Source: Pseudomonadota bacterium (GTDB lineage Bacteria > Pseudomonadota > Gammaproteobacteria > Burkholderiales > Thiobacillaceae). Taken from it: DNA of 18,066 nt. The stretch is from the NCBI GenBank assembly GCA_021836225.1, contig JAKBJA010000153.1, forward strand, positions 1 to 18,066, read 5' to 3'. The translations under genes and the position numbers were made by a program. The notes below the pieces were generated by a model. That model did not search any database, had not been told where the DNA came from, and worked only from the letters and a program-made list of their open reading frames with translations. Shown here piece after piece: positions 6,350 to 17,011 of the stretch (its first letter is position 1; each line of letters begins with the position of its first letter).

Positions 6350-7780
6350 TCAGCCCGTCAGCTTTTTCCGGAGCAATTCGTTGACCTGCGCCGGGTTGGC
6401 CTTGCCACGGCTGGCCTTCATCACCTGGCCGACCAAGGCATTGAAGGCTTTCTCCTTGCCGGAACGGAATTCCTCGACCGACTTCAGGTTCGCGGCCAGC
6501 ACTTCGTCGATGATCTTTTCCAGTTCGCCGGAATCGGACATCTGCTTCAAGCCGCGCGCCTCGATGATGGCATCGACTTCGCCGGCGCCTTCCCACAGCC
6601 CTTCGAACACTTGCTTGGCAAGCTTGCCGGACAGGGTGCCGTCCTGAATGCGGGCGATCAGCGCGCCGAGCCGGGCTGCGGAGACCGGGCTCGCCGCGAT
6701 GTCGAGCTCGGCCTTGTTGAGCGCGGCGGCGAGTTCGCCCATCACCCAGTTGGCGGCGAGCTTGCCCTGGCCGCAGGCCTTGGCGGTCGCCTCGAAGTAG
6801 TCGGCGAGCGCGCGCGAGCCGGTCAAAACCGACGCGTCGTAGGCCGACACGCCGTAGTCGCGCTGGAAGCGCGCCTGCATCGCGGCAGGCAGTTCGGGCA
6901 GCGACGCGCGCACTCGTTCGATCCAGTCTTCGTCGAGCTTCACCGGCAGCAGGTCGGGGTCGGGGAAGTAGCGGTAGTCGTGCGCCTCTTCCTTGCTGCG
7001 CATCATGCGCGTCTCGCCGGTGTCGGGGTCGAACAGCACCGTGGCCTGCTCGATGCGGCCGCCGTCTTCCAGCGTCTCGATCTGCCAGCGGACTTCGTAG
7101 TCGATCGCCTGCTGCAGAAACTTGAAGGAGTTGAGGTTCTTGATTTCGCGGCGCGTGCCGAATTCAGCCTGTCCGACCGGGCGCACCGAGACGTTGGCGT
7201 CGACGCGGAAGCTGCCTTCCTGCATGTTGCCGTCGCAGATGCCGATCCAGGTCACCAGCGTGTGCAGCGCGCGCGCGTAGGCCACCGCCTCGGCACTTGA
7301 ACGCATCTCCGGCTCGGAGACGATCTCCAAGAGCGGGGTGCCGGCGCGGTTGAGGTCGATCCCGGTCATGCCGTGGAAGTCCTCGTGCAGCGACTTGCCG
7401 GCGTCCTCTTCCATGTGCGCGCGGGTGAGGTGGATGGTTCTTTCCGCGTCGCCCACCACGATTTTCAGCGCGCCGCCCTCGACGATGGGCTTCGCCAGCT
7501 GGCTGATCTGGTAGCCCTTGGGCAGGTCGGGGTAGAAGTAGTTCTTGCGGTCGAACACGTTGACGCGGTTGAGCGTCGCGCCGATCGCGAGGCCGAACCT
7601 GATCGCGCATTCGACCGCGCCCTTGTTAAGCACCGGCAGCACGCCAGGCAGCGCGATGTCGACCGCGCTCGCCTGCGTGTTGGGCGCGGCGCCGAAGGCG
7701 GTGCTGCTGCCCGAGAAGATTTTCGAACGGGTGGCGAGCTGGGTGTGGACTTCCAGCCCGATGACGGTCTCCCACTTCAT
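6350..7780 (-). CDS. gatB: Asp/Glu-tRNA amidotransferase subunit B
   Basis: The 476-residue product activates misacylated Glu-tRNA(Gln) or Asp-tRNA(Asn) with ATP so that ammonia from GatA can amidate it. Family hallmarks are the N-terminal [13 protein letters not shown], the segment [15 protein letters not shown], the signature [17 protein letters not shown], and a C-terminal helical YqeY-like tail ending [11 protein letters not shown]. The ATG at 7780 is preferred over an upstream in-frame start at 7822. It yields the conserved MKWETVIG start, has GGAGGG close upstream, and overlaps the gatA stop as ATGA. It is the last gene of gatC-gatA-gatB. Confidence 0.97.
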   Translation of the reverse strand: MKWETVIGLEVHTQLATRSKIFSGSSTAFGAAPNTQASAVDIALPGVLPVLNKGAVECAIRFGLAIGATLNRVNVFDRKNYFYPDLPKGYQISQLAKPIVEGGALKIVVGDAERTIHLTRAHMEEDAGKSLHEDFHGMTGIDLNRAGTPLLEIVSEPEMRSSAEAVAYARALHTLVTWIGICDGNMQEGSFRVDANVSVRPVGQAEFGTRREIKNLNSFKFLQQAIDYEVRWQIETLEDGGRIEQATVLFDPDTGETRMMRSKEEAHDYRYFPDPDLLPVKLDEDWIERVRASLPELPAAMQARFQRDYGVSAYDASVLTGSRALADYFEATAKACGQGKLAANWVMGELAAALNKAELDIAASPVSAARLGALIARIQDGTLSGKLAKQVFEGLWEGAGEVDAIIEARGLKQMSDSGELEKIIDEVLAANLKSVEEFRSGKEKAFNALVGQVMKASRGKANPAQVNELLRKKLTG

Positions 7781-9234
7781 TGCAGGCCCTCCGGACGACG
7801 GGCGTGCCAGTCGGTAACGCACTGGTACTGGTGGGCGACGTTGAGCATCTTCGCTTCTGAAAAATAGTTGCCGACGAGCTGCAGGCCGATCGGCAGGCCC
7901 TTGCTGTCAAAACCGCAGGGCAGCGACATGCCGGGCAGCCCCGCGAGGTTGGCGGGAATGGTGTAGAGGTCGTTCAGATACATCTCGACCGGGTCGTCGG
8001 ACTTCTCGCCCAGCTTGAACGCGGTGCCGGGTGCGGTCGGGCCGAGGATGACGTCGCAGGACTTGAAGGCTTCATTGAAATCGTCTGCGATCAGGCGGCG
8101 GATTTTCTGCGCCTGCAGGTAGTAGGCGTCGTAATAGCCGTGCGAGAGCACGTAGGCGCCGATCATGATGCGGCGCTTCACTTCGGCGCCGAAACCCTGC
8201 GCGCGGGTCTTGCAGTACATGTCGTCGAGGCTGTCGTACTCCGGCGCGCGGTAGCCGTAGCGAACGCCGTCGAAGCGCGACAGGTTGGACGAGGCTTCGG
8301 CGGGAGCCAGCACGTAGTAGACCGGGATGGCGAGCTGCGAGTTGGCGAGCGAGATCTCGACCGTGGTGGCGCCGAGCTTCTGCAACTCGGCCACCGCCGC
8401 TTCGACTGCCGCCGCGACTTCGTTGTTGAGCCCTTCGGCGAAGAATTCGCGCGGCAGGCCGACACGCAGGCCGGCCAGCGGCTGGTTCAGGTCGCGCGTG
8501 TAATCCTCTTTTTCGCGCTCGAGGCTGGTCGAGTCGTTTGGATCGAAGCCGGTCATCACATTCAGGAGCAGCGCGCAGTCCTCGGCCGAAGGCGCCATCG
8601 GCCCGGCCTGGTCGAGGCTGGAGGCGAACGCGATCATGCCGTAGCGCGACACCAAGCCGTAGGTCGGCTTCAGGCCCGTGATGCCGCACAGCGCGGCGGG
8701 CTGGCGGATCGAGCCGCCGGTGTCGGTGCCGGTGGCGGCGGGCGCCATGCGCGCGGCGACGCATGCTGCCGCGCCGCCCGACGAACCGCCGGGCACGTAG
8801 GCGGGGTTCCAGGGGTTCTTCACCGCGCCGAAATGGCTGGTTTCGTTGGATGAGCCCATGGCGAACTCGTCCATGTTGGTCTTGCCCAGGCTGGGCATGC
8901 CGGCCGCCTTGAAGCGCTGGATCACATGGGCGTCGTATGGCGCGACGAAGTTGTGCAGCATTTTCGAGCCGCAGGTGGTGAGCCAGCCGTCGGTGCAGAA
9001 GATGTCCTTGTGGGCGATCGGCACGCCGGTCAGCGGACCGGCCTTGCCGGCGGCGAGAAGGGCATCGGCGGCAGCGGCCTCGAGCAGGGTTTTTTCGGCA
9101 TCCACCGTGATGAAGGCATTGATGGATGAGTTCAGCGCGGCGATGCGGTCGAGGTAGGCCTGGGCGAGCTCGCGGCTGGAGGTCTGTTTGCGGGCAAGCT
9201 GCGCGGCGAGCGCGGATAGGGACGTGTCGGACAT
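7777..9234 (-). CDS. gatA: Asp/Glu-tRNA amidotransferase subunit A
   Basis: This is a 485-residue amidase-signature enzyme that releases ammonia from glutamine for tRNA-dependent amidation in the GatCAB complex. The Ser-cisSer-Lys triad is visible as Lys76 (VPIAHKD), Ser151 (PGGSSGG) and Ser175 ([12 protein letters not shown]). The 75- and 24-residue spacings match the family, so it should be active. It starts 6 bases after the gatC stop with a poor ribosome binding site, consistent with translational coupling. Its stop overlaps the gatB start by 4 bases. Confidence 0.97.
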   Translation of the reverse strand: MSDTSLSALAAQLARKQTSSRELAQAYLDRIAALNSSINAFITVDAEKTLLEAAAADALLAAGKAGPLTGVPIAHKDIFCTDGWLTTCGSKMLHNFVAPYDAHVIQRFKAAGMPSLGKTNMDEFAMGSSNETSHFGAVKNPWNPAYVPGGSSGGAAACVAARMAPAATGTDTGGSIRQPAALCGITGLKPTYGLVSRYGMIAFASSLDQAGPMAPSAEDCALLLNVMTGFDPNDSTSLEREKEDYTRDLNQPLAGLRVGLPREFFAEGLNNEVAAAVEAAVAELQKLGATTVEISLANSQLAIPVYYVLAPAEASSNLSRFDGVRYGYRAPEYDSLDDMYCKTRAQGFGAEVKRRIMIGAYVLSHGYYDAYYLQAQKIRRLIADDFNEAFKSCDVILGPTAPGTAFKLGEKSDDPVEMYLNDLYTIPANLAGLPGMSLPCGFDSKGLPIGLQLVGNYFSEAKMLNVAHQYQCVTDWHARRPEGLQ

Positions 9235-9240
9235 GACTGA

Positions 9241-9528
9241 TTACTCGATGACTTTGGGCACGAGATACAGGCCGTTTTCGACCGCCGGGGCGATGGCCTG
9301 GAAGGCGGCGTGGCGGTCGCTTTCGGTCACCGCGTCGTCGCGCAGGCGCTGATAAACCTCCTGCGCATGGGCCATCGGCGCGATGCCGGCCGTGTCCACC
9401 GCCTGCATGGTGGCGATGAGGTCGAAAATGCTGTTGAGCTGGGCCTGCGTGGCCTGCGCCTTGGCATCGCTGGTTTCGATGCGCGCAAGGCGGGCGATGC
9501 GCTTGACGTCGTCCGGGGTGAGGGACAT
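9241..9528 (-). CDS. gatC: Asp/Glu-tRNA amidotransferase subunit C
   Basis: The 95-residue protein matches GatC, the small subunit that stabilises the GatA-GatB pair. The N-terminal [17 protein letters not shown] and the C-terminal LRDDAVTES with a [13 protein letters not shown] end are characteristic. It is the first gene of the gatCAB operon and is divergent from mreB. Confidence 0.96.
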   Translation of the reverse strand: MSLTPDDVKRIARLARIETSDAKAQATQAQLNSIFDLIATMQAVDTAGIAPMAHAQEVYQRLRDDAVTESDRHAAFQAIAPAVENGLYLVPKVIE

Positions 9529-10673
<1,145 letters not shown>

Positions 10674-10710
10674 ACGCGGCGGCACTCGGTTCTGTGGGCA
10701 GGGGCGGCTG

Positions 10711-11556
10711 ATGGCGACGCCAGGCCAGCTCATGTTCGCCCGCGGGCTGGGGCCGACGGCGCGTCTGCTGATCTGGCTCTTGATCGGCCTGGGTCTTGCC
10801 GTGTTCGATAGCCGTTATCACGCGCTCGACGGCCTGCGCAGCGGGTTTTCGCTGTTGTTGCAGCCGGTGCGCGAAATCATGCGCGCGCCCTCCGATGTCG
10901 CCGCCGAGCTGGGCGGCTTCTTTACCCGCCACCGTCTCCTGCAGAAAGAGCGCGATACGCTGCTGGCCGAGCGCGCGCGGCTCATGGTCAACGTCAATGC
11001 GGCCAGGGAACTGCGCCGCGAAAACGCCGAATTGCGCAGTTTGCTGCAGTTGCAGACCCGTCCCGGCCAGCAGGTGGTGCATGCCGCCCAGCTGTATCGG
11101 GGACACGACTGGTTTTCCCAGCGCATCACGCTGGATCAGGGCGGGCGCGCGGGCTTGCGCAGCGGCCTGCCGGTTGTCGATGCCGTCGGGCTGGTGGGAC
11201 AGGTGGGCCGGGTGTATCCGGCATCGAGTGAAGTGACGCTGATCAGCAGTCCGGAGCAACTGACGCCGGTGCTCATCGAACGCACCGGCCAGCGCGGGCT
11301 GGCTGCCGGCAGCGGGCAAAATCTGCTGGAACTACGCTACATGCCGGCCCAGACCGATATCCGGCCGGGTGATCGCCTGCTGACATCGGGAATCGACCGG
11401 GTGTATCCGGCCGGCATTCCGGTGGCGCGTGTCACCCGGGTGTCGCGTTCGCAATCCGGCCCCTATCTGCGGGTGGAGTGCATGCCGCTGGCGGGTCTCG
11501 ACCGGTCCCGCGCCGTGCTGGTGCTGATTGCCGAACCGCAGGTGACCACCCAATGA
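10711..11556 (+). CDS. mreC: Rod shape-determining protein MreC
   Basis: The 281-residue bitopic inner-membrane protein has one membrane segment (about residues 14-32, TARLLIWLLIGLGLAVF), a coiled coil (about 60-105), and a beta-barrel periplasmic domain containing the conserved GLVGQVGRVYP. MreC links MreB inside the cell to PBP2 and RodA outside. The chosen ATG has GGGGCGG just upstream. A longer in-frame start inside mreB would add a polar extension unlike the family. It starts 37 bases after mreB and overlaps mreD by 4 bases. Confidence 0.95.
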   Translation: MATPGQLMFARGLGPTARLLIWLLIGLGLAVFDSRYHALDGLRSGFSLLLQPVREIMRAPSDVAAELGGFFTRHRLLQKERDTLLAERARLMVNVNAARELRRENAELRSLLQLQTRPGQQVVHAAQLYRGHDWFSQRITLDQGGRAGLRSGLPVVDAVGLVGQVGRVYPASSEVTLISSPEQLTPVLIERTGQRGLAAGSGQNLLELRYMPAQTDIRPGDRLLTSGIDRVYPAGIPVARVTRVSRSQSGPYLRVECMPLAGLDRSRAVLVLIAEPQVTTQ

Positions 11557-12053
11557 ACACGCCCACCCAGCTGTTCGGCAGCTGGCGCCACATCCTCGGC
11601 AGCCTGACGCTGGCCGTGCTGCTGGAACAACTTCCATGGACGGGCTGGGCCCAGGCTCTGCGGCCGGACTTCGTGTTGGTCGGCGTGCTCTTCTGGACTC
11701 TGCACCAGCCCGCGCGCATTGGCTTCGCCACAGCGTTCTTCCTCGGGCTGCTGGCCGATTTTCAGGATGGTGCAGTGTTCGGTCAGCATGCCATCGCTTA
11801 TGTGATCGGGGTGTATCTGGTGCTGTTCCTGCGTTTGCGCCTGCTGCAGTTCGACCCGTTTCGCCAGGCGGCGCAACTGTTTCCCATCCTGTTGGCGGTG
11901 CAACTGGTGGTGTTGCTGGTCGGCTGGCTGGCGGTCAATCCGCCGGCGGGGCTGGCCATGCTGCTCCCGGTGCTGGGCAGCACGGTGCTGTGGTATCTGG
12001 TGGCGGGCTTTTTGCGGCTGTTGCATGGCAAAGGCCTGCAGGATCGGGCCTGA
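11553..12053 (+). CDS. mreD: Rod shape-determining protein MreD
   Basis: The 166-residue, very hydrophobic protein has about five predicted membrane helices, including DFVLVGVLFW and the FFLGLLADFQDGAVFGQHA region typical of MreD. It partners MreC in the elongasome. The start ATGA overlaps the mreC stop, indicating coupled translation. Upstream in-frame residues overlap mreC and have no membrane character, so the shorter start is used. Confidence 0.94.
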   Translation: MNTPTQLFGSWRHILGSLTLAVLLEQLPWTGWAQALRPDFVLVGVLFWTLHQPARIGFATAFFLGLLADFQDGAVFGQHAIAYVIGVYLVLFLRLRLLQFDPFRQAAQLFPILLAVQLVVLLVGWLAVNPPAGLAMLLPVLGSTVLWYLVAGFLRLLHGKGLQDRA

Positions 12054-12059
12054 TCCGGG

Positions 12060-13952
12060 ATGAAATTCGCCACCCCGCTGAAGAATCTTGACCGCGAGCT
12101 GGCCCGCTTTCACGGCCGGCTGAAGGTGGGCGCGGTCTTCGTCGCATTGCTGGCGACCGTGCTGCTGGCGCGCGCGTTCTATCTGCAGATCATGCAGCAT
12201 GAACTCTACATCCAGCGTGCAGAGAGCAACCGCATTTCGCTGGTGCCCACCGCGCCCAACCGCGGGCTGATCCTGGACCGCAACGGTCGCATTCTGGCGG
12301 AGAACTACTCGGCCTATACGCTGGAACTGACCCGCGCGCAGACCGACGATCTGGAGGCCACGCTGGCCGAGGTGGGCAAGCTGATCGAGATCACCCCCGG
12401 GCAGCTGCGGCGTTTTCGCCGCCTGCTCGCCGAATCGCACGAATTCGAGACCGTTCCGCTGAAGAGCAAGTTGACCGACGAGGAAGTGGCGATCCTGGCC
12501 GCCAACCGCTATCGCCTGCCGGGAGTGGATGTGAAGGCGCGGCTGTTCCGCAATTACCAGGCTGGCCCCGGCATGGCCCACGTGTTGGGCTTCATCGGCC
12601 GCATCAACGACCGCGATCTGAAACAACTGCGCGAGAGCAGGCGCGAGCAGAATTACCGGGGCAGCGTCCATATCGGCAAGACCGGGCTGGAACAGAGCTA
12701 CGAGGCCCTGCTGCACGGCCACACCGGCTTCGACCAGATGGAGACCGACGCCAGCGGCCGTGCAGTGCGCATGCTGTCGCGCATCCCGCCGGTGCCGGGC
12801 AAGGATTTGCGCCTGCATCTCGACGTGGAACTGCAGGCGGTCGCGGAACACGCGTTCGGCGATTATCTGGGCGGACTGGTGGCGCTCGACCCCAACACCG
12901 GCGGGGTGCTGGCGCTGGTGAGCAAGCCGGGTTTCGATCCCAACCTGTTCGTCGACGGCATCGATCCGGAAACCTGGAAATCGCTCAATGAATCGCCCGA
13001 GCGGCCGATGGTCAACCGCGTGCTGCGCGGCATCTACCCGCCCGGCTCGACCATCAAGCCGCTGATGGCGCTGGCCGGGCTGGAGCTGGGCGTGCGCAAA
13101 CCTTCGGACAGCATCGTCGATCCCGGCTATTTCAGCCTGCCCAACAGCCGCCACCAGTTCCGCGACTGGAAACGCGGCGGTCACGGCGTGGTCGACGTGC
13201 GGCGATCCATTTCGCAGTCCTGCGACGTCTACTATTACAGACTGGCCGTGGACATGGGGATCGACCGCATGCACGACTACCTGGCGCAGTTCGGCCTGGG
13301 GGAAAAAACCGGCATCGATCTGGACGGCGAATCCTCAGGTCTGCTCCCCTCGCGCGACTGGAAGCAGCGCCGCTGGAACAAGCCCTGGTATCCCGGCGAG
13401 ACGGTGATTGCGGGAATCGGCCAGGGCTATCACCTGACCACCCCGCTGCAACTGGCTGTGGCAACCGCGATGCTTGCCAACGGCGGCAAGCGGATCGAGC
13501 CGCGTCTGGTTCAGGCGGTGCGCGACCCGCTTGCCCATGCCTGGCAGCCACTTCCGGGCAGGGCGCGCAAACCGGTGGCGATCAACCCGGCGCATCTGGC
13601 CGTGGTGCGCGAAGGCATGATGGACGTGATGCGTCCGGGCGGTACCGCCGCTGCCTCGGCGGCAGGGGCTCCCTACACCATCGCCGGTAAGACCGGCACC
13701 GCGCAGGTGGTCGGCATCAAGCAGGGGGCGCGCTACGATGCCAGCCGGCTTGCCCGCCAGCACCGCGACCATGCACTGTTCATCGCGTATGCGCCGACCG
13801 AGAACCCCACCATCGCGGTGGCGGTGATGGTGGAAAACGGCGGCTCGGGCAGCGGCACCGCCGCACCGATCGCACGCGCCGTGTTCGATTATTACCTGAC
13901 CGGGAAACGTCCCGGCGACATGAAACTGGAGGCTAACGATGCCGCGGACTAG
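12060..13952 (+). CDS. mrdA: Penicillin-binding protein 2, elongation transpeptidase
   Basis: The 630-residue class B PBP cross-links lateral-wall peptidoglycan together with RodA. It has an N-terminal membrane anchor (about 22-45), a dimerisation/pedestal domain beginning near RGLILDRNGRILAEN, and a transpeptidase domain. All catalytic motifs are intact: Ser330-Thr-Ile-Lys333, Ser387-Cys-Asp389 and Lys544-Thr-Gly-Thr547. SCD or SSD in place of SxN is normal for PBP2. Asp354, Asp369, His375 and Cys388 keep the spacing of the zinc site described in E. coli PBP2. It starts 6 bases after mreD and overlaps rodA by 14 bases. Confidence 0.98.
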   Translation: MKFATPLKNLDRELARFHGRLKVGAVFVALLATVLLARAFYLQIMQHELYIQRAESNRISLVPTAPNRGLILDRNGRILAENYSAYTLELTRAQTDDLEATLAEVGKLIEITPGQLRRFRRLLAESHEFETVPLKSKLTDEEVAILAANRYRLPGVDVKARLFRNYQAGPGMAHVLGFIGRINDRDLKQLRESRREQNYRGSVHIGKTGLEQSYEALLHGHTGFDQMETDASGRAVRMLSRIPPVPGKDLRLHLDVELQAVAEHAFGDYLGGLVALDPNTGGVLALVSKPGFDPNLFVDGIDPETWKSLNESPERPMVNRVLRGIYPPGSTIKPLMALAGLELGVRKPSDSIVDPGYFSLPNSRHQFRDWKRGGHGVVDVRRSISQSCDVYYYRLAVDMGIDRMHDYLAQFGLGEKTGIDLDGESSGLLPSRDWKQRRWNKPWYPGETVIAGIGQGYHLTTPLQLAVATAMLANGGKRIEPRLVQAVRDPLAHAWQPLPGRARKPVAINPAHLAVVREGMMDVMRPGGTAAASAAGAPYTIAGKTGTAQVVGIKQGARYDASRLARQHRDHALFIAYAPTENPTIAVAVMVENGGSGSGTAAPIARAVFDYYLTGKRPGDMKLEANDAAD

Positions 13953-15039
13953 TCACTGGATCGTGCGCAGACTGAGCCATCTCGACGGCATTCTGCTGGT
14001 GCTGGTGATGGTGTTGCTGGGTATCAGCCTCGCGGTAGTGGCGAGCGCGTCGGGGCAGAGCCCGGCACGCATCACCGGACACCTGATCAACATCGGGCTC
14101 GCGCTGGGGGTGATGGTGGTGATGGCCAATGTGCCGCCGCACATGCTGTCCAAGGTGGGGCCGCCGCTGTATGTGGCGGGGGTCGTGCTGCTGATCGGGG
14201 TGGCGCTGTTCGGCGAGATCCGCAACGGCTCACGACGCTGGCTGAACCTCGGCTTCATGGCGTTCCAGCCGTCGGAACTGCTGAAGCTGGCGCTGCCGCT
14301 GATGCTGGCCTGGTATTTCCAGCGCAACGAGGGCCTGCTGCGTGCCAAGCATTTTCTCGCCGGCGGCGCGCTGCTGCTGATGCCCTTCCTGCTGATCCTG
14401 CGCCAGCCCGACCTCGGCACCGCGCTGATGATCGGCGCCTCCGGCTTCTACCTGCTGTTCTTCGCCGGCCTGCCGTGGAAGGTGATCCTGGGCGGCGCCG
14501 CGCTCGGGGGGGCCAGCCTGCCGGTGATGTGGGGCCTGATGCACGACTACCAGCAGCGCCGCGTGCTGACCCTGCTCGATCCCTCCTCCGACCCGCTGGG
14601 TGCCGGCTACCACATCATCCAGTCCACCATCGCGATCGGCTCGGGCGGCCTGTTCGGCAAGGGCTGGACCCAGGGCACGCAAAACCAGCTCGACTTCATT
14701 CCGGAACGGACGACCGATTTCGTGTTCGCGGTGTTCGGCGAGGAATTCGGCTACGTCGGCGTGATCCTGTTGGTGGGGCTGTACCTGGCCATTGTCGCGC
14801 GCGGCCTGGTCATCGCCGCGCGCGCGCCGACCTTGTTCGGTCGGCTGATGGCGGCCACGCTGAGCCTCAACCTGTTCACCTATGTGTTCGTCAACATGGG
14901 CATGGTGTCGGGCATCCTGCCGGTGGTCGGGGTGCCGCTGCCCCTGATGAGCTATGGTGGAACGGCGCTCATCACGCTGCTGCTGGGCATGGGCATCCTG
15001 ATGAGCGTGGCGACGCACCGCCAGCTCAACAAATCATGA
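13939..15039 (+). CDS. rodA: SEDS peptidoglycan glycosyltransferase RodA
   Basis: The 366-residue polytopic membrane protein with about ten helices polymerises lipid II into glycan strands during elongation. SEDS family motifs are present: WLNLGFMAFQPSEL (about 101-114), RQPDLGTALM (about 155-164), and FIPERTTDFVFAVFGEE (about 253-269), with the expected catalytic Asp260. GGAGG at 13928-13932, 6 bases before the ATG, supports the start. The 5' end overlaps mrdA by 14 bases, fitting the obligate RodA-PBP2 partnership. Confidence 0.97.
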   Translation: MPRTSHWIVRRLSHLDGILLVLVMVLLGISLAVVASASGQSPARITGHLINIGLALGVMVVMANVPPHMLSKVGPPLYVAGVVLLIGVALFGEIRNGSRRWLNLGFMAFQPSELLKLALPLMLAWYFQRNEGLLRAKHFLAGGALLLMPFLLILRQPDLGTALMIGASGFYLLFFAGLPWKVILGGAALGGASLPVMWGLMHDYQQRRVLTLLDPSSDPLGAGYHIIQSTIAIGSGGLFGKGWTQGTQNQLDFIPERTTDFVFAVFGEEFGYVGVILLVGLYLAIVARGLVIAARAPTLFGRLMAATLSLNLFTYVFVNMGMVSGILPVVGVPLPLMSYGGTALITLLLGMGILMSVATHRQLNKS

Positions 15040-15053
15040 GGCGATAAAATGCC

Positions 15054-15881
15054 ATGATGAAATCGAAATCGATCCTGGCCCCGATGGCCCTCGTTCTTGC
15101 GCTTGCCGGGTGCAGCAGCACACCGCCGGCAAAACAGGCTTCCACCCCTACCGCGCCCCAGGGCGGCGGCTATTATCTTGACGACGGCCCCGAGGCCACC
15201 CCACCGGCGAACCTGGACGCGGTTCCCGATGCCGTGCCACGCGTGGAGCCCCTGCACCGTTTTGCCAATCGCACCTATGTCGCGCTGGGCAACACCTACA
15301 CGCCGCAGACCACGCGCCGCACGCACAGCGAGGAGGGCTTGGCGTCGTGGTATGGCCGCCGCTTCCACGGCAAGAAAACCGCGTCGGGCGAGCCCTACGA
15401 CATGTATGCGATGACTGCCGCGCATCCCACCCTGCCGATTCCAAGTTATGCGCGGGTCACCGTGCTCGACAGCGGGAAATCCGTGGTGGTGCGCATCAAC
15501 GACCGCGGTCCGTTTCACAGCAAGCGTGTTATCGACCTGTCGTACACCGCCGCCCACAAGTTGGGCTATCTGAAGCGTGGCAGTACGCGGGTGCGGGTGG
15601 AAAGTCTCGACCCTGCCGCCTACGATACGCAGGGCGAAACGCTGATGGAGGGCGTCTACCTGCAGGTGGGCGCCTTTTCGAGCGCCGACAATGCGCGTCA
15701 ACTGATGGACCGACTGACGCGCGAACTCGAACTTGATGCCAGCCGCACGCGCCTGGTGATGAACGGCTCGCTGCATCGCGTGCAACTCGGACCCTACCCC
15801 AGCGATGATGCTGCGCATTCTGACCGTGCGCGGGTGCGGGAACGTCTCGACCTGAATGCAGTCTTGGTCAGACGCGATTGA
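15054..15881 (+). CDS. rlpA: RlpA-family septal ring lytic transglycosylase lipoprotein
   Basis: The 275-residue lipoprotein has a signal peptide with lipobox LAGC (lipidated Cys20), a double-psi beta-barrel domain (about 95-187) and a C-terminal SPOR domain (about 208-275, GVYLQVGAF onwards) that binds denuded glycan. Glu113, His124 and Asp150 have the same spacing as the catalytic Glu, His and Asp of Pseudomonas RlpA, so it should cleave denuded glycan strands. Two consecutive ATGs (15054 and 15057) are possible starts. It begins 14 bases after rodA. Confidence 0.95.
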   Translation: MMKSKSILAPMALVLALAGCSSTPPAKQASTPTAPQGGGYYLDDGPEATPPANLDAVPDAVPRVEPLHRFANRTYVALGNTYTPQTTRRTHSEEGLASWYGRRFHGKKTASGEPYDMYAMTAAHPTLPIPSYARVTVLDSGKSVVVRINDRGPFHSKRVIDLSYTAAHKLGYLKRGSTRVRVESLDPAAYDTQGETLMEGVYLQVGAFSSADNARQLMDRLTRELELDASRTRLVMNGSLHRVQLGPYPSDDAAHSDRARVRERLDLNAVLVRRD

Positions 15882-15895
15882 TTAAAAGGTTAGGC

Positions 15896-17011
15896 ATGAA
15901 GATTTTCTGGCTGGGGCTGGCGCTCCTGTTTTCCGCATCGGCGTGGGCAGCGCCGGCAGGCATCACGGCGCGCGCCTGGGTGGTGATCGACCAGGCGAGT
16001 GGACGCGAGCTGGCCGCGCATCAAGCTGACTTGCCGCTGGCACCGGCCTCGCTGACGCAGCTGATGACAGCCTACGTGCTGCTGGGCGACGTCCGGAAGA
16101 ACAAATTGAGCCTGGGTGAAGTCCTGACCGTGCCGGAAGCCGCCACCCAGGTCGACGGTGCGCGCGTCTTCCTCAAGGCGGGGGAGAAAGTGAGCGTCGA
16201 CACCCTGCTGCAGGCGATGCTGGTGCACTCGGCCGGCGACGCCACACTCACGCTGGTCACGGCGACCGACGGCAGCGAAGCGGCGTTTGTCGAGCGCATG
16301 AACCGCGAAGCCAAGCGGCTCGGCATGACCAAGACCCGTTTCATGAATGCCACCGGACTGACCGAGCCGGGTCATGTGTCCAGTGCACGCGATCTGGCTT
16401 TGCTGGCACGTTCACTGGCGCGGGATTTTCCCGACCGGCAGGCGTTTTTCATACAGAAGGAACTGGCGTTCAAGGGCATCACGTATTACAACGCCAACCG
16501 CCTGCTGTGGCGCGACAGCACGGTGACCGGGCTCAAGGTCGGGCGCACCGTCGAGGCCGGTTTCAGCATGGCGGCGTCGGCCCAGCGTGGCGATCAGCGG
16601 CGCATCGCAGTGGTGCTGGGCGGGCGCTCCGACGCGCAGCGCACCCAGGACGCCCTGCGCTTGCTGAATTACGGCTTTGAAAATTTCGACAGCGTCCGGC
16701 TTTATCGTGCACAGCAGCCGGTCAAGGTCGCCAACCTCTATCGAGGCGCGCGTGCGTCGGTGAGCATGGGGTTTGCACAGGATTTTCATGTGCTGGTGCC
16801 GCGCGGCAGTGCGTCGCGGCTCAAGGCAGAAGTCATCACCCAGCAGCCCATCGTGGCACCTGTTCGCAAGGGACAGCGCATGGGAACGCTGCGGCTGATT
16901 CTCGACGGCAAGCCGATCGGCGACTACGCCCTGGTTGCGCTGCACGACGTCGCCGTAGCCGGCGTCTTTGGTCGCGGCTGGGACTCGATCCGGCTGTTCT
17001 TCGGCCAATGA
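15896..17011 (+). CDS. PBP5/DacA-family protein, predicted catalytically inactive
   Basis: This 371-residue exported protein aligns end to end with D-alanyl-D-alanine carboxypeptidases. It has a signal peptide ending AWA|A after residue 18, then ITARAWVVIDQASGRELA, a penicillin-binding domain, a C-terminal PBP5_C beta domain (from about 265), and a final amphipathic segment GRGWDSIRLFFGQ for membrane binding. All three active-site motifs are altered. SLTK is SLTQ (Ser52 kept, Lys55 replaced by Gln, codon CAG 16058-16060), SGN is SAG (112-114), and KTGHT is KVGRT (214-218). The frame is open and the fold motifs NANRLLWRD, SSARDLALL and MAASAQR remain, so it is a pseudoenzyme rather than a decayed gene. 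The ATG at 15896 has AAAAGG upstream. A TTG six codons earlier is less likely. It overlaps dat by 4 bases. Confidence 0.9.
   Translation: MKIFWLGLALLFSASAWAAPAGITARAWVVIDQASGRELAAHQADLPLAPASLTQLMTAYVLLGDVRKNKLSLGEVLTVPEAATQVDGARVFLKAGEKVSVDTLLQAMLVHSAGDATLTLVTATDGSEAAFVERMNREAKRLGMTKTRFMNATGLTEPGHVSSARDLALLARSLARDFPDRQAFFIQKELAFKGITYYNANRLLWRDSTVTGLKVGRTVEAGFSMAASAQRGDQRRIAVVLGGRSDAQRTQDALRLLNYGFENFDSVRLYRAQQPVKVANLYRGARASVSMGFAQDFHVLVPRGSASRLKAEVITQQPIVAPVRKGQRMGTLRLILDGKPIGDYALVALHDVAVAGVFGRGWDSIRLFFGQ

Noticed and set aside
6321..6353. Bulged inverted repeat (AGCCT/AGGCT with CAAT/ATTG) at the end of gatB
   Set aside because: The stem is short with a 4-base bulge and no T-run follows, so I would not call it the gatCAB terminator.
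13218..13226. PBP2 has SCD instead of the textbook SxN motif
   Set aside because: SCD or SSD is normal for PBP2 proteins, including the E. coli one. SxxK and KTGT are intact, so this is not a loss of function.
11463..13274. A 603-codon minus-strand open frame across mreD and mrdA
   Set aside because: The translation is His/Gln-rich low-complexity sequence with no domain, and it overlaps well-supported mreC, mreD and mrdA. It is a codon-bias shadow.
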